Below are positions 27,246-39,156 of a stretch of 64,000 nucleotides of DNA, piece after piece. The notes under the pieces were generated by a model, which searched no databases, was not told the DNA's origin, and saw only the letters and a program-made list of their open reading frames with translations. Each line of letters opens with the position of its first letter. Position 1 is the stretch's first letter. Made by a program: the position numbers and the translations under genes. This DNA comes from Staphylococcus croceilyticus (GTDB lineage: Bacteria > Bacillota > Bacilli > Staphylococcales > Staphylococcaceae): NCBI RefSeq assembly GCF_002902575.1, contig NZ_PPRD01000006.1, positions 1 through 64,000 of the forward strand, written 5' to 3'.

Positions 27246-28625
27246 TTAATTTTTGAAAATAGCTTTAATATATTTAAATTTACCTTTGTATGGAGGATAA
27301 ATAATACTAGAATCTAAGCGCGTAGATTTGAAGATATAAGATTTTTTATGACTAAATGTGTCGAATGAATATTTACCATGATATTGGCCGATACCTGAAG
27401 CGCCTACACCGCCAAATGGTAAGTTTGGATTTGCTAAATGCATAAGAGTGTCATTAATAGCACCGCCCCCGAATGATAACTCATTTAATACACGGTGAGT
27501 AGCATTCTCATCTTCACTAAATAAATATAAACTTAAAGGTTTGGATTTGCTTTGGATAATATCTAGCGCTTCATCAAAATCATCGTAAGTGATAATTGGT
27601 AAGAGTGGACCAAAAATCTCTTCTTGCATAATTTTGTGGCTTGGATTAATACCTTCTAGGATGGTCGGTTCAATATAACGTTCAGAAGCGTCCGTCTTAC
27701 CACCAAATGATATCTCGTTTTGATGGACGGCTAATAGTTCGCTTAATCTATTAAAATGTTTTTCATTTACAATTCGTCCGAAGTCGGGACTTTTTTGAAC
27801 ATCTTTACCATAAAATTCACGTATACTTTGTTTTAAAGCTTCAATAAGTTCGTTTTTAACTTTTCGGTTAACAAGAATATAGTCAGGAGCGACGCAAGTT
27901 TGACCAGCATTCGTGAATTTACCAAAGCTAATACGATCACTTGCTACTTTTATATTCGCCGTTTCATCTACAATGACAGGGGATTTACCACCTAGTTCAA
28001 GAGTAACAGGCACTAGATTTTTGCTAGCTGCTTCATAGACAACTTGACCGACTTTTTCACTACCTGTAAAGAACATATAATCGAATGGTAAATTGATTAA
28101 AGTTTGTGTTTCTTCGATGCCGCCCTCGACAGTAGAAATATATTCAGGCGCAAACGTTGATTCAATTATTTTGCTAATCACATTAGCTACGTGAGGTGTT
28201 AATTCAGATGGTTTAACGATAGCAGTGTTTCCTGCAGCAATCGCACCAATTAATGGTTCAAAGACAAGTTGTACAGGATAATTAAATGGACCAATGATTA
28301 ACACTGTGCCATAAGGTTCAGGCTTGATATAACTTTTAGAAGGGAACATGAATAAAGGTGTGTCCACCTGTTTTGTTTTAGACCAGTTTTTAAGTTCTTT
28401 ACGCGCCATCTTAATACTTTTTAATAATATACCGATTTCTGTAGCGTATGCTTCAACAGGACTCTTACCTAAATCTTCTTTTAAAGCTTCAAGTAATTCT
28501 TTTTCATGATTTTTAATACTCTTACTTAATTGCTTTAATTGTTGTTTTCTAAATTTAATATCTTTCGTTTTATGTGTTTTAAAAAAGGTTTTACTATTTT
28601 CGAATTGTTGCGCTATTGATGACAA
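27246..28625 (-). CDS. Aldehyde dehydrogenase, class 3-like
   Basis: NAD(P)-dependent aldehyde dehydrogenase of 459 residues. The catalytic Glu is in LELGGKSP near residue 208 and the catalytic Cys in FTNAGQTCVAP near residue 242; the cofactor region is GPFNYPVQL near residue 108. The short N-terminus and lack of a C-terminal extension fit the fatty aldehyde/AldH group. The start is TTG at 28625, eight bases after GGAGG; another TTG at 28631 is too close to the Shine-Dalgarno. It stands alone. A C-terminal basic/hydrophobic tail (YIKAIFKN) may help membrane binding. Confidence 0.85.
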   Translation of the reverse strand: MSSIAQQFENSKTFFKTHKTKDIKFRKQQLKQLSKSIKNHEKELLEALKEDLGKSPVEAYATEIGILLKSIKMARKELKNWSKTKQVDTPLFMFPSKSYIKPEPYGTVLIIGPFNYPVQLVFEPLIGAIAAGNTAIVKPSELTPHVANVISKIIESTFAPEYISTVEGGIEETQTLINLPFDYMFFTGSEKVGQVVYEAASKNLVPVTLELGGKSPVIVDETANIKVASDRISFGKFTNAGQTCVAPDYILVNRKVKNELIEALKQSIREFYGKDVQKSPDFGRIVNEKHFNRLSELLAVHQNEISFGGKTDASERYIEPTILEGINPSHKIMQEEIFGPLLPIITYDDFDEALDIIQSKSKPLSLYLFSEDENATHRVLNELSFGGGAINDTLMHLANPNLPFGGVGASGIGQYHGKYSFDTFSHKKSYIFKSTRLDSSIIYPPYKGKFKYIKAIFKN

Positions 28626-28728
28626 CCACAAGACCTCCTTAAATTTTAAATATTTTTAATAAATTACCTTAATATAAATCGTGAATACAATTTATATTGT
28701 CTATACCCAATTATTAAATAATTTAAAA

Positions 28729-28757
28729 AAACTGAGCCACAAATTGTGACTCAGTTT
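28729..28757 (-). terminator. Terminator after ppaC
   Basis: AAACTGAGCCAC pairs with GTGACTCAGTTT and has A/T-rich flanks. Confidence 0.75.
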
Positions 28758-28773
28758 AATCAAAAACGTTAAA

Positions 28774-29703
28774 TTATTTAGTTAATACTTCAGTAATTTG
28801 TGGTACGACTTGTTTTTTACGTGATACAACACCAGATAGGAAGGCCATGCCATCATCTAACTGAACTTTGAAAGCTTCGCCAACTTTATCTTTTTCAGCA
28901 CCAACAACTAAAATTTTAGAGTCACTATTAATAATATCAGTCACTACTAATACAAATAAATCATATTTTTCGTTAGTACTTGATTCTAACATTGCTTTTT
29001 CTAATTCATCTTTACGATCTAATACTTCATCAATATCAACTGTATTAACTTGAGCGATACGAGTTACGTAGTCACCCATGTTAAATGATTTAGCATCCAT
29101 GTCTAATAATTCTTCTGCAGATTTATCAGTAGTAGATGCACCTGCTTTTAACATTTCTAAACCATATTCGTCTAAATCAACATTAGCGATATCTTTTAAT
29201 TCTTTAGCAGCATTTACATCTTCTTCAGTGCATGTTGGAGATTTGAATAATAAGCTGTCAGAAATAATAGCTGAAATCATTAATCCTGCAATTTCAGGTT
29301 TGATTTCAAAATCACGTTCTTTATACATTTTATATAGAATAGTTGCAGTACAGCCAACTGGTTCAGCACGGTAGTATAGTGGACCTGCTGTTTCAAAGTT
29401 AGCGATTCTGTGATGGTCAACTACATTTAAAATTGTTGCATCAGCAATTGTTTCTGCACTTTGTTGGAATTCATTATGGTCAACTAGAATAACGTTTTGT
29501 CCTTCTAGATTATCACTTAATAATTCTGGGGCTTTGACTTCGAAATGATCAAGCGCATATTGAGTTTCAGCGTTGATATCACCTAAACGATAAGCAGTCG
29601 CTTCAGAATTACCAGTTAATTTTTCAAAATCAGCCATGATGATAGCTGATGAAATAGCATCAGTATCTGGATTTTGATGTCCAAAAATATAAGTTTTTGC
29701 CAT
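28774..29703 (-). CDS. ppaC: Manganese-dependent inorganic pyrophosphatase
   Basis: Family II pyrophosphatase of 309 residues that hydrolyses PPi to two phosphates in the cytoplasm. DHH-superfamily metal motifs are visible: FGHQNPDTDA near residue 7-16, LVDHNEF near residue 74 and VVDHHRIANF near residue 94. The C-terminal DHHA2 domain carries the Arg/Lys pair SGVVSRKKQVVPQ near residue 290. Length and order match staphylococcal PpaC. The Shine-Dalgarno AAGGGTG lies upstream of the ATG. Confidence 0.97.
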   Translation of the reverse strand: MAKTYIFGHQNPDTDAISSAIIMADFEKLTGNSEATAYRLGDINAETQYALDHFEVKAPELLSDNLEGQNVILVDHNEFQQSAETIADATILNVVDHHRIANFETAGPLYYRAEPVGCTATILYKMYKERDFEIKPEIAGLMISAIISDSLLFKSPTCTEEDVNAAKELKDIANVDLDEYGLEMLKAGASTTDKSAEELLDMDAKSFNMGDYVTRIAQVNTVDIDEVLDRKDELEKAMLESSTNEKYDLFVLVVTDIINSDSKILVVGAEKDKVGEAFKVQLDDGMAFLSGVVSRKKQVVPQITEVLTK

Positions 29704-29758
29704 AGTTTTAATTCACCCTTATCCTATAAATTTAATATCATTTTAGCATGTTTTAAGG

Positions 29759-30313
29759 TTATACTTCTACCTCGGCGCCTAATGAGTTTTGGAAATGGCC
29801 TAATGCCCACTCATGTCCTTGTGCATTAAAAGAGGCCACGCCGTCTTTAGGAATGACAATATGGTAACCAAGATTATATGCAGAAACGGCAGTGTGTAAT
29901 ACACAGATATCTGTACATACGCCTACAATTTCAACTTCAGTGATACCTCTCTCACGAAGTAAGCTATCTAAAGGCGTGCCATAAAATGAATCATAACGAC
30001 GTTTATCTAAGTAATGAATGTTGTCGCTATCTTTATGTTTGTCATAAAAAGTTTTAACGTTTCCATATAAATCACGACCTGATGTACCAACAATATTGTG
30101 TGGAGGGAATAGTTTCGTTTCTGGATGATATTCGTCGTTCTCATAGTGCAAGTCCATCATAAAGAAAATATTATCATTTTGAGCTTGATAGTCTTCAAGA
30201 CGTTGAATAATGAAGCTTTCAATATCTTGACCCGGTTTACCACAAGTTAAACGGCCATCATCAGCGATAAAATCATAAGAATAATCTACAACAATTAGAG
30301 CTTTTTTAGTCAT
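29759..30313 (-). CDS. Isochorismatase-family cysteine hydrolase (nicotinamidase-like)
   Basis: Hydrolase of 184 residues. The Asp-Lys-Cys triad can be placed: Asp in ALIVVDYSYDF near residue 9, Lys in HYLDKRRYDSFYGT near residue 103 and Cys in VGVCTDICVLHTA near residue 134-138. A metal-binding DLHYEND segment lies near residue 54-60, which is the pattern of PncA-type nicotinamidases. Nicotinamide to nicotinic acid would feed the pncB/nadE genes 3.5 kb downstream, a link that is inferred. GAGAGGAAGG precedes the ATG. Confidence 0.82.
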   Translation of the reverse strand: MTKKALIVVDYSYDFIADDGRLTCGKPGQDIESFIIQRLEDYQAQNDNIFFMMDLHYENDEYHPETKLFPPHNIVGTSGRDLYGNVKTFYDKHKDSDNIHYLDKRRYDSFYGTPLDSLLRERGITEVEIVGVCTDICVLHTAVSAYNLGYHIVIPKDGVASFNAQGHEWALGHFQNSLGAEVEV

Positions 30314-30396
30314 ATTCTACCTTCCTCTCAAATGCATGTTTGAGGTATTTGAAAATTGTATAATAATATAGATAAGACTGTTAGTTATACCTCAAG

Positions 30397-30424
30397 TATA
30401 GTTTAACTAATTTTATTAACTATA
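30397..30424. promoter_or_regulatory. Inverted repeat, candidate operator
   Basis: TATAGTTTAA and TTAACTATA, about ten bases apart, form an imperfect palindrome in the divergent gap between the isochorismatase and beta-helix genes. An unidentified repressor could bind here. Confidence 0.35.
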
Positions 30425-30502
30425 GTATAGCTTTACTCTAAATTTGATACAAATTTATACATAAATTTTAAAATTGTAATACATAGTGATAGATAGGAGA
30501 CA

Positions 30503-31591
30503 ATGAAAATGTTAATTAATGCTCAAGATTATGGGTTAAAAGGGAAGAATAAACGTAGAGATACTAAGGCAATTCAACGTGCATTAAATGCTGCAAAAGA
30601 TGGCGAGCATACCGTTTACATTCCTAAAGGTATCTATCATATCGGTAAAGCTTTAGTGATATATGATTCAACAACATTACTTCTTGAAGATGACACAGTA
30701 TTGTTACGTTGTAGTAAAGATGCATTGTTAAAAAACGGAAAACGATTTGGTTTTTATCATGGTTACAAAGGAAACAGTCACATTTATATTAAAGGCGGCG
30801 TATTTGATATGAATGGTGGAGATTATCCTTATAATAATACGGCTATGTCTATTGGGCATGCGGAAGATATTCAACTATTAGGCGTAACTGTTTTAAATGT
30901 AGTAGGTGGCCATGCCTTAGATGCTTGTGGTATTAACGGTTTATATATTAAAGACTGTGTGTTTAAAGGATTTTACGATATTAATGGGGACCGCTCATTT
31001 TCAGAAGCAATTCAATTAGATATCCAAGTGCCTGGCGCTTTTCCTAAATTTGGGACGACAGATGGCACAATTACTAAAAACGTGGTTATTGAAAACTGTT
31101 ACTTTGGTGATTCAGAACATCCAAAAATGCAAGCATGGAATAGAGCTATAGGGTCTCATGCGAGTCGATATAACAAATTCTATGGTAATGTGCATATCCG
31201 AAATAACATATTTGATGGTTTAAATGAATATGCCTTAACACCTTTAAAAGCTAAAAATATGATTATTTCACGTAATGAATTTAAGAATTGTAATGGGGGT
31301 ATTCGCTTTTTAGGTGTAAAAGATGGTAAGAACGCCGCGGATCCAGTTACAGGTCTTGTTCAAGCGTCTCAATCAGGAGAGAATTTCAGTGTGATTGGGA
31401 ATATCTTTGAAGGCGAAATGAAGAGAGATGCGATTCACGTGAGAAGTTATAATAATGTGAGACATACGAATGTTTTTGTAGCAGGGAATACATTTAATCA
31501 TGCATCGCAAAAAATACATTTAGAAGATATTTCTGATTTAACCTATAATCAAAGCGATGATGTACCAGTGAAAAAAATTAACGTTCAATAG
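30503..31591 (+). CDS. Right-handed beta-helix (pectate-lyase-like) protein
   Basis: Protein of 362 residues with repeated beta-helix rungs: the N-terminal region [20 protein letters not shown] near residues 24-43 is the glycosyl-hydrolase-28-like opening seen in pectate lyase superfamily members. Later rungs include [39 protein letters not shown] and [12 protein letters not shown]. No signal peptide is present, so it would be cytoplasmic or exported by another route. A carbohydrate or other polymer substrate is likely but not known. TAGGAGA precedes the ATG. It is followed by a terminator. Confidence 0.75.
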   Translation: MKMLINAQDYGLKGKNKRRDTKAIQRALNAAKDGEHTVYIPKGIYHIGKALVIYDSTTLLLEDDTVLLRCSKDALLKNGKRFGFYHGYKGNSHIYIKGGVFDMNGGDYPYNNTAMSIGHAEDIQLLGVTVLNVVGGHALDACGINGLYIKDCVFKGFYDINGDRSFSEAIQLDIQVPGAFPKFGTTDGTITKNVVIENCYFGDSEHPKMQAWNRAIGSHASRYNKFYGNVHIRNNIFDGLNEYALTPLKAKNMIISRNEFKNCNGGIRFLGVKDGKNAADPVTGLVQASQSGENFSVIGNIFEGEMKRDAIHVRSYNNVRHTNVFVAGNTFNHASQKIHLEDISDLTYNQSDDVPVKKINVQ

Positions 31592-31600
31592 TATATTATA

Positions 31601-31656
31601 AAAGCTTCGTCATGATAGATAATCAACTATTTAGGTAATCTATTAAGACGAAGCTT
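31601..31656. terminator. Terminator between the beta-helix gene and pheA
   Basis: AAAGCTTCGTC pairs with GACGAAGCTT across a long internal loop, between convergent genes. Confidence 0.65.
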
Positions 31657-31662
31657 ATGTTT

Positions 31663-32463
31663 TTAATGACGATTAAATGCGCCAATGACTTTTACTTTGA
31701 AATCTAACGTTTCTAAGATGGAGATCACTTTATTGAGTTCAGTACATAAACCAATATCAGCTTGCACGTAGAAGCGGTACATACCCAGTTTCGTTTTTAA
31801 AGGTCTCGATTCAATCCATGACAAGTTAATATTAAATAACGCAAAGGTATTTAAGATACTCGCTAATAAACCGGCTTTATCAAATTTCGGTGTAATGAGC
31901 AATATTGTATTTTTAGCTTTCATATTATAGCGGTCGTGATTTTTTACCACCAGGAAACGAGTCACATTGTGAGGATAATCTTGAATGTTACTATCGATAG
32001 GCGTGTAACCATATGCTTCACCGCTTCCAAGAGGCGCAATAGCACCTTCAGAATCTGAAATTTTATCTAAGCCTTGTATAGTACTATCTACATAATCATA
32101 TGAAAATTGATGTCGATAAATATAAAGACTTGTTTGACTTATAGCCGGTGCAATAGAATACACTTTTATAATATCGTCAACGGTAGCCCCTTCTTTACCA
32201 TATAAGGCAAAGTTAATAGCTAGGTGAATTTCACCATGAACATAAATTTCCTGTAGTGCTAGTGCGTCAGCAATAATGTTAATTGTTCCTTCGATAGAAT
32301 TTTCAATAGGTACAATACCGATTGAGTTATCATTTCCATTAACTGCTTTTACTACTTCATATAAATTCGATTTCGGTGAATATGTAGCTTCCTCTTCAGA
32401 GATAAACGTTTTTGCAGCTAGGTAAGAGAACGTCCCTTTAGGACCTAAATAATATAGTTGCAT
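31663..32463 (-). CDS. pheA: Prephenate dehydratase
   Basis: Enzyme of 266 residues that converts prephenate to phenylpyruvate in phenylalanine synthesis. It starts MQLYYLGPKGTFSYLA, as usual for the family. The catalytic-region Thr-Arg-Phe motif is in NVTRFLVV near residue 169. The C-terminal ACT regulatory domain contains NLSWIESRPLK near residue 221, the ESRP phenylalanine-binding motif. It lacks a chorismate mutase domain, as in other Bacillota. The gene follows nos after 30 bases on the same strand. Confidence 0.95.
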   Translation of the reverse strand: MQLYYLGPKGTFSYLAAKTFISEEEATYSPKSNLYEVVKAVNGNDNSIGIVPIENSIEGTINIIADALALQEIYVHGEIHLAINFALYGKEGATVDDIIKVYSIAPAISQTSLYIYRHQFSYDYVDSTIQGLDKISDSEGAIAPLGSGEAYGYTPIDSNIQDYPHNVTRFLVVKNHDRYNMKAKNTILLITPKFDKAGLLASILNTFALFNINLSWIESRPLKTKLGMYRFYVQADIGLCTELNKVISILETLDFKVKVIGAFNRH

Positions 32464-32493
32464 CTTATAATGTCACCCCATGACTGTTGAACA

Positions 32494-33561
32494 CTAGTGG
32501 AATGGACATTTCATCGCTTGTTTCTCTTTGTAATGGAAATTAGGGTCTTTCATTTCATTATGATAACCATGATGATAATTCGCTGTTAACGTTGGTGAAA
32601 GTGGAGGCGCTAACCAAGACCATTTACCAGTCACTTCACGCTGTGCTGCATGTTCTTTTTGTTCAAATAGTTCAAATTGCTTTGATGCAGTTAAATGATC
32701 AACGATAGATACACCTTGAGATTTAAATGAATGATAGACAGCATAATTTAACTCTACTAATGTTCGATCTTTATTAAATGATTTATTTTTAAGTGTATCA
32801 AATTCGAAAGCTTCTGCAACTTTTTCTAATAAATTGTAGCGATAGGGGTCTGTGAAATTACGTACGGCTATCTCTGTTACCATATACCAACCATTAAATG
32901 GCGCGGTAGGGTAAGTAATACCGCCAATTTTTAAATCCATATTAGATATGATAGGCACACCATACCACTTTAAATTTAAATCTTTTAATTTTGGAAAATG
33001 GTCATGTTCAATATCGACCTCTTTTACTAAAGATGGTGGTATGTTATACAATTTTACCGGTTCATTAGGCAATTGATAAATTAATGGCAAAACATCAAAA
33101 TCTGTACCTTGTCCTTGCCATCCTAAATGTTGTGCCAGTTGTGTGATGTCACGTTCAGACGGGTCGCCTTTATCTTCATAGCCGGCATAACGTATAAGTT
33201 GATTGTTGTATATACGGGGTGCCTTTTCAGAAGAAAAAATAGTAATATAAGGCTTTATCTTACCGTCGTTCGTTGCTTCATCTAAATGTGTATTAATCGC
33301 TTCGATGAAATCTGCTTCAGTTGTCACATCTCGAGCGTCTTTCACATAAAGTGAATCCCAAAATAAGCGCCCGATACAGCGATTAGAGTTTCGCCACGCC
33401 ATCTTTGCCCCGTAACTTAGCTCCTCATAGGTATGCGTATAGGTGCCAGTTTGAGCAATTTCTTCTTCGATTTCATTGATTCTTTTTTCTACTTTATTGG
33501 TTGGATATGCTAATTCGGAATACATGGTTTGTATAAATGACTTTGCTTCTTCAAATATCAT
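32494..33561 (-). CDS. nos: Nitric oxide synthase oxygenase
   Basis: Bacterial NOS of 355 residues that oxidises arginine to citrulline and NO, using an external reductase. The heme-ligand Cys is in [10 protein letters not shown] near residue 62, and [14 protein letters not shown] near residue 228 and GWYMVTEI near residue 221 belong to the substrate and pterin region. There is no reductase domain, as in other Gram-positive NOS proteins. Its place next to pheA is conserved in staphylococci. AGGTGTTC lies upstream of the ATG. Confidence 0.97.
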   Translation of the reverse strand: MIFEEAKSFIQTMYSELAYPTNKVEKRINEIEEEIAQTGTYTHTYEELSYGAKMAWRNSNRCIGRLFWDSLYVKDARDVTTEADFIEAINTHLDEATNDGKIKPYITIFSSEKAPRIYNNQLIRYAGYEDKGDPSERDITQLAQHLGWQGQGTDFDVLPLIYQLPNEPVKLYNIPPSLVKEVDIEHDHFPKLKDLNLKWYGVPIISNMDLKIGGITYPTAPFNGWYMVTEIAVRNFTDPYRYNLLEKVAEAFEFDTLKNKSFNKDRTLVELNYAVYHSFKSQGVSIVDHLTASKQFELFEQKEHAAQREVTGKWSWLAPPLSPTLTANYHHGYHNEMKDPNFHYKEKQAMKCPFH

Positions 33562-33742
33562 ATGAACACCTCAATAAGTATTATAATCTAGGCAACTAAT
33601 GAACACATTCAAATATATTTTTTGTCACGAATTTGTCAGATAACTTTATTTTTATTTTTTAAAAAGGGTAAATGTTCAGAGAATACTCACAATTCACTAA
33701 TTGTGATAAAATATACAAAAAGGATCGTTAGGAGAGATTAAG

Positions 33743-35212
33743 GTGTATCGTTACGAAGATAATAGTTTAATGCTACATAATGATTTATACCAAATTAATA
33801 TGGCCGAAAGTTACTGGAATGATGGCATTCATGAACGTAACGCTGTATTTGATTTGTATTTTAGAAGTATGCCATTTGAAAGTGGTTACGCAGTATTTAA
33901 TGGATTAAAACGAGTAATTCAATTTATTGAGAATTTCCACTTCAGTGATTCAGATATTGAATACTTACAATCTATTGGATATCAAAATGATTTCCTATCT
34001 TATTTAAAGAATCTTAAATTTACAGGTAATATTCGCGCTATGCAAGAAGGGGAATTATGCTTTGGGAATGAACCATTATTACGCGTAGAAGCGCCTCTTA
34101 TTCAAGCACAACTGATAGAAACGGTATTATTAAATATTATTAATTTCCATATATTAATTGCTACAAAAGCGAGTCGTATTCGCCAAGTAGCGCCTAATGA
34201 TACGTTGATGGAATTTGGTACAAGACGTGCACAAGAACTTGATGCAGCAGTTTGGGGCGCACGTGCCGCTTATATAGGCGGTTTCGATTCAACAAGTAAT
34301 GTGCGTGCTGGTAAATTATTTGGTCTTCCAGTTTCTGGAACACATGCACATGCGTTAGTTCAAACATACGGTGATGAATACAAAGCATTTAACATTTATG
34401 CTGAACGTCACAAGAATTGTGTCTTTTTAGTAGATACGTTCCATACCTTGAAATCAGGTGTGCCAAACGCTATCAAAGTAGCCAAAGAATTAGGCGATAA
34501 AATTAATTTCGTGGGTATACGTTTAGATTCAGGCGATATTGCTTATTTATCAAAAGAAGCACGACGTATGTTAGATGATGCGGGCTTTACAAATGCGAAG
34601 ATTATCGCTTCTAATGATTTAGATGAACAAACAATAATGAACTTGAAATCTCAAGGTGCTAAAGTGGATTCATGGGGTGTAGGTACGAAATTAATTACCG
34701 GTTATGATCAACCAGCGCTAGGTGCAGTCTACAAATTAGTAGCAATTGAAGATGAAAACGGAGAATATATTGATCGCATTAAACTATCTAACAATGCTGA
34801 AAAGGTTACAACACCTAGTAAGAAAAAAGTTTACAGAATTATTAACTCAAAAACTGGTAAAGCAGAAGGGGATTACATTACGTTAGAACATGAAAATCCT
34901 AATAATGAGAAACCATTAAAAATGTTCCATCCAGTTCATACGTATAAAATGAAACACATTAAACATTTCGAAGCCATTGACTTACATCACTCTATTTTTG
35001 AAAATGGTCAACTCGTTTATGACTTGCCAAGTGAAAAAGAAGCGCAAGATTATTTAAAACATGCACTTTCTAAATTATGGGATGAAAATAAACGTTACTT
35101 AAACCCACAAGAGTATCCAGTCGATTTAAGTACAGCATGTTGGGATAATAAACATAAACGCATTTTTGAAGTCGCAGAGCGTGTGAAAGAAATGGAGGAA
35201 GACAATGACTAA
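33743..35212 (+). CDS. pncB: Nicotinate phosphoribosyltransferase
   Basis: Enzyme of 489 residues that makes nicotinate mononucleotide from nicotinate and PRPP in the NAD salvage pathway. The GTG start has GGAGAG about nine bases upstream. The phosphorylated His is expected in [13 protein letters not shown] near residue 196, and [19 protein letters not shown] near residue 157 and [16 protein letters not shown] near residue 257 are family segments. It overlaps nadE by eight bases, so the two are cotranscribed and possibly coupled. Confidence 0.96.
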   Translation: MYRYEDNSLMLHNDLYQINMAESYWNDGIHERNAVFDLYFRSMPFESGYAVFNGLKRVIQFIENFHFSDSDIEYLQSIGYQNDFLSYLKNLKFTGNIRAMQEGELCFGNEPLLRVEAPLIQAQLIETVLLNIINFHILIATKASRIRQVAPNDTLMEFGTRRAQELDAAVWGARAAYIGGFDSTSNVRAGKLFGLPVSGTHAHALVQTYGDEYKAFNIYAERHKNCVFLVDTFHTLKSGVPNAIKVAKELGDKINFVGIRLDSGDIAYLSKEARRMLDDAGFTNAKIIASNDLDEQTIMNLKSQGAKVDSWGVGTKLITGYDQPALGAVYKLVAIEDENGEYIDRIKLSNNAEKVTTPSKKKVYRIINSKTGKAEGDYITLEHENPNNEKPLKMFHPVHTYKMKHIKHFEAIDLHHSIFENGQLVYDLPSEKEAQDYLKHALSKLWDENKRYLNPQEYPVDLSTACWDNKHKRIFEVAERVKEMEEDND

Positions 35213-36026
35213 ATTACAAGATATCGTAGTGAAAGAAATGAAAGTGAAAAAACAGATTGATAGTGAAAAAGAAGTGCATGAAATCATTCATTTTATTAAA
35301 GAATATGTTCAATCTCATGCTTTTATAAAATCACTTGTATTAGGCATTTCTGGTGGTCAAGATTCTACATTAACAGGTAAACTTGCTCAACTTGCAGTAG
35401 AAGAATTACGTAAAGAAGGACGAGAATGTCAATTTATCGCTGTAAAATTACCATATGGCGTACAAAAAGATGCGGATGAAGTAGAAGATGCGCTTAAATT
35501 TATTCAACCAGATGAAACGATTACAGTTAATATTAAGCCTGCGGTAGATCAAAGTGTTCAATCACTGAAAGAAGCGGGAATTGAACTAACAGACTTCCAA
35601 CGTGGTAATGAAAAAGCGCGTGAACGTATGAAAGTACAATTTTCAATAGCTTCTAACCGTAGCGGTATTGTCATTGGTACAGATCACTCGGCTGAGAATA
35701 TCACTGGTTTCTATACTAAATATGGCGATGGCGCTGCTGATATTGCACCTATTTTCGGATTAAATAAGCGACAAGGTAGACAATTATTACAATATTTAAA
35801 TGCGCCTAAACATTTATATGAAAAAGTACCAACAGCGGATTTAGAAGATGATAAACCACAATTGCCTGACGAAGAAGCACTTGGTGTTACTTATGATCAA
35901 ATTGATGATTATTTAGAGGGAAAAGAAGTACCAAGTGAGGCACGCGAAACAATTGAAAAACATTATGTTCGCAATGCGCATAAACGTGAGTTGGCTTATA
36001 CCCGTTACACTTGGCCTAAAAACTAA
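35205..36026 (+). CDS. nadE: NH3-dependent NAD synthetase
   Basis: Enzyme of 273 residues for the last step of NAD synthesis, from deamido-NAD. The P-loop [14 protein letters not shown] near residue 48 is typical of the adenylate-forming PP-loop family. Later motifs include [22 protein letters not shown] near residue 164. There is no glutaminase domain, so ammonia is the amide source, as in other short NadE enzymes. It is translationally coupled with pncB. GGAGGAAGAC lies upstream of the ATG. Confidence 0.97.
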   Translation: MTKLQDIVVKEMKVKKQIDSEKEVHEIIHFIKEYVQSHAFIKSLVLGISGGQDSTLTGKLAQLAVEELRKEGRECQFIAVKLPYGVQKDADEVEDALKFIQPDETITVNIKPAVDQSVQSLKEAGIELTDFQRGNEKARERMKVQFSIASNRSGIVIGTDHSAENITGFYTKYGDGAADIAPIFGLNKRQGRQLLQYLNAPKHLYEKVPTADLEDDKPQLPDEEALGVTYDQIDDYLEGKEVPSEARETIEKHYVRNAHKRELAYTRYTWPKN

Positions 36027-36049
36027 ATTCAGACTCTAAATATAAACAC

Positions 36050-36155
36050 TTTCACTATATATCACCTTATGGGTAACTCACTGATTTATGAGTAGTATAC
36101 TCCTTTTGTTACCCATTTCGTTTCGTTGATTGACAAGGATTTTCTTGCAGTTTTT
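36050..36155 (+). repeat. Dispersed structured repeat, copy B
   Basis: It corresponds to 1367-1482. The 9-bp stem is ATGGGTAAC (36069-36077) with GTTACCCAT (36108-36116), followed by TTCG, TTGACAAGG (36130-36138) and TTTTCTTGC. It lies about 45 bases after the nadE stop. The two stems differ by three compensatory pairs while loop lengths are similar (33 and 30 bases), which suggests a conserved RNA hairpin. Confidence 0.6.
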
Positions 36156-36271
36156 ATTCTGTAAATTACATGTTTAATCACTATTCTATAAAGATTTTTT
36201 AGTGACAAATTAAATATTCACTGATAAAATAATTTCGATTTCAGTTATACAAGGAAGAAATGGGGATTAAC

Positions 36272-36877
36272 ATGTCAGTGATCACATCAAATCCATGGTC
36301 AATGGTTATAGCGATATTCATCATTAATGTGTTTTACGTAACATTTTTAACAATGCGTACAATCTTAACATTAAAAGGGTATCGTTATATAGCAGCAGCA
36401 GTGAGTTTCCTTGAAGTATTAATTTATGTGGTTGGTCTTGGACTAGTAATGTCTAGTCTTGATCAAATTCAGAATATCTTTGCATATGCCTTTGGTTTCT
36501 CAATAGGTATCATGGTAGGTATGAAGATTGAAGAGAAACTTGCCTTAGGATATACGGTCGTCAACGTTACTTCAGCAGAATACGAATTAGATTTGCCTAA
36601 CGAATTAAGAAATTTAGGTTATGGTGTTACGCACTATGAAGCGCATGGTAGAGATGGTAGCCGAATGGTTATGCAAATTTTAACGCCACGTCGTTATGAA
36701 CGTAAATTAATGGAAACAGTTCGTAATTTAGATGAAAAAGCATTCATCATTGCTTATGAACCAAGAGCTATTCATGGTGGATTCTGGACGAAAGGCGTAC
36801 GTACACGTAAAGTTAAAGCATACGAAGTAGAAGAAATAGAAAGCGTTGTGGAACACAGTGAAGTTCAGAGTAAATGA
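36272..36877 (+). CDS. UPF0316/DUF2179 membrane protein
   Basis: Protein of 201 residues with three N-terminal membrane helices (about residues 8-29, 37-58 and 62-83), then a DUF2179 domain: [14 protein letters not shown] near residue 91 and [21 protein letters not shown] near residue 112. It ends in [10 protein letters not shown], matching S. aureus members as I recall them. The ATG at 36272 is preferred over 36260 because family members start MSxxTxNPW. DUF2179 proteins may bind a nucleotide, but the function is unknown. Its 3' end overlaps the NETI gene. Confidence 0.83.
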   Translation: MSVITSNPWSMVIAIFIINVFYVTFLTMRTILTLKGYRYIAAAVSFLEVLIYVVGLGLVMSSLDQIQNIFAYAFGFSIGIMVGMKIEEKLALGYTVVNVTSAEYELDLPNELRNLGYGVTHYEAHGRDGSRMVMQILTPRRYERKLMETVRNLDEKAFIIAYEPRAIHGGFWTKGVRTRKVKAYEVEEIESVVEHSEVQSK

Positions 36878-37037
36878 GAACGAAACGATTGCTGATTGTT
36901 TAGCGCGTATGCGTGAAGAAGGTTATATGCCAGTCCGTCGTATTGAAAAACCAGTTTATACTGAAGATAAAAATGGTAATGTAGAAGTTTTACGTCAAGA
37001 TATCCAATTTGTTGGTAAGAAAATTGAAGATGAATAA
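36858..37037 (+). CDS. NETI motif-containing protein
   Basis: Small protein of 59 residues that carries the NETI motif at its N-terminus ([20 protein letters not shown]), the name of this Bacillota family. The start is taken as GTG at 36858, which gives a Met-Lys-Phe beginning; an in-frame ATG at 36846 would add four residues. It overlaps the end of the UPF0316 gene by 20 bases and is followed by a terminator. Function is unknown. Confidence 0.82.
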   Translation: MKFRVNENETIADCLARMREEGYMPVRRIEKPVYTEDKNGNVEVLRQDIQFVGKKIEDE

Positions 37038-37060
37038 TTGAATAGGAAGATTTAAATGAG

Positions 37061-37110
37061 AAATCTAAGTGCAATTTCTAAATATCGATGGCACTTAGAT
37101 TTCTTTTTTT
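37061..37110 (+). terminator. Terminator after the NETI gene
   Basis: AAATCTAAGTGC pairs with GCACTTAGATTT, followed by a run of T. Confidence 0.88.
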
Positions 37111-37216
37111 ATTATGGACATTGGTGTCTATTTTCCAAATAATCTATTATACTTAATCTATAGAAAAAAGGTTTACACTTTTTAAATAAAATCTGTTAAA
37201 CTAAAAATAAGTACTT

Positions 37217-37239
37217 AAACACGAACTATTAACGTGTTT
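37217..37239 (+). promoter_or_regulatory. Candidate PurBox-like palindrome upstream of purB
   Basis: AAACACG (37217-37223) and CGTGTTT (37233-37239) form a palindrome, and AAACACGAACTAT resembles a PurR box with its CGAAC core. Purine control of purB by PurR is known in Bacillota; this site is a guess. Confidence 0.4.
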
Positions 37240-37281
37240 TTATAATTAATGTACAGTTTTTGTGATGAATCTAATACATAG

Positions 37282-38592
<1,311 letters not shown>

Positions 38593-38686
38593 ACCTATAC
38601 TCTTTTTCAATAAAATGACTACACTTTAATTATTTAATGCGTTAAAATAAATTTATATTGAAATTGGAATATAGGGGTTGTTTGAG

Positions 38687-38989
38687 ATGCAAATCGAGAA
38701 ACTACGCGGACAAGCATTAGATGAATTATTTGATGCGATATTAACACTAGAAAATAGAGAAGAATGTTATGAGTTCTTCGATGATTTATGCACAGTAAAC
38801 GAAATCCAATCATTATCTCAAAGACTTCAAGTCGCTAAAATGATTAAACAAGGTTTTACTTATGCCATAATTGAAAAAGAGTCTGGCGCTTCAACAGCTA
38901 CTATTTCTAGAGTGAAACGTTCATTACAATGGGGTAATGATGCATATACAATGATTTTAGATCGTTTAAATATTGAAACAAAAGAATAA
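38687..38989 (+). CDS. YerC/YecD-family TrpR-like DNA-binding protein
   Basis: Protein of 100 residues with a TrpR-type helix-turn-helix: LSQRLQVAKMIKQGFTYAII near residues 46-65 and GASTATISRVKRSLQ near residues 70-84. It is likely a transcription factor, but its targets are unknown. The ATG at 38687 is used with GGGG nine bases upstream, rather than a TTG at 38678. In staphylococci it sits just before the pcrB-pcrA-ligA cluster, as here. It ends before a strong terminator. Confidence 0.85.
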   Translation: MQIEKLRGQALDELFDAILTLENREECYEFFDDLCTVNEIQSLSQRLQVAKMIKQGFTYAIIEKESGASTATISRVKRSLQWGNDAYTMILDRLNIETKE

Positions 38990-39003
38990 ACAGTATATAT
39001 AAC

Positions 39004-39030
39004 AGGCTGAGACGCAAAGTCTCAGCCTTA
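39004..39030 (+). terminator. Terminator before pcrB
   Basis: AGGCTGAGAC pairs with GTCTCAGCCT around GCAAA and is followed by T/A-rich sequence. Confidence 0.8.
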
Positions 39031-39156
39031 ATTAATGTCTTCTTGTTCAATAATTTAAATTTTATTTTTCCTATAAAAAGCCGAGGAATCTATTTAGAAC
39101 TCATAGATTAAAAATGCTATAATTTAGTGTATGTTAAAAAAAGGAGTTATGGATAT

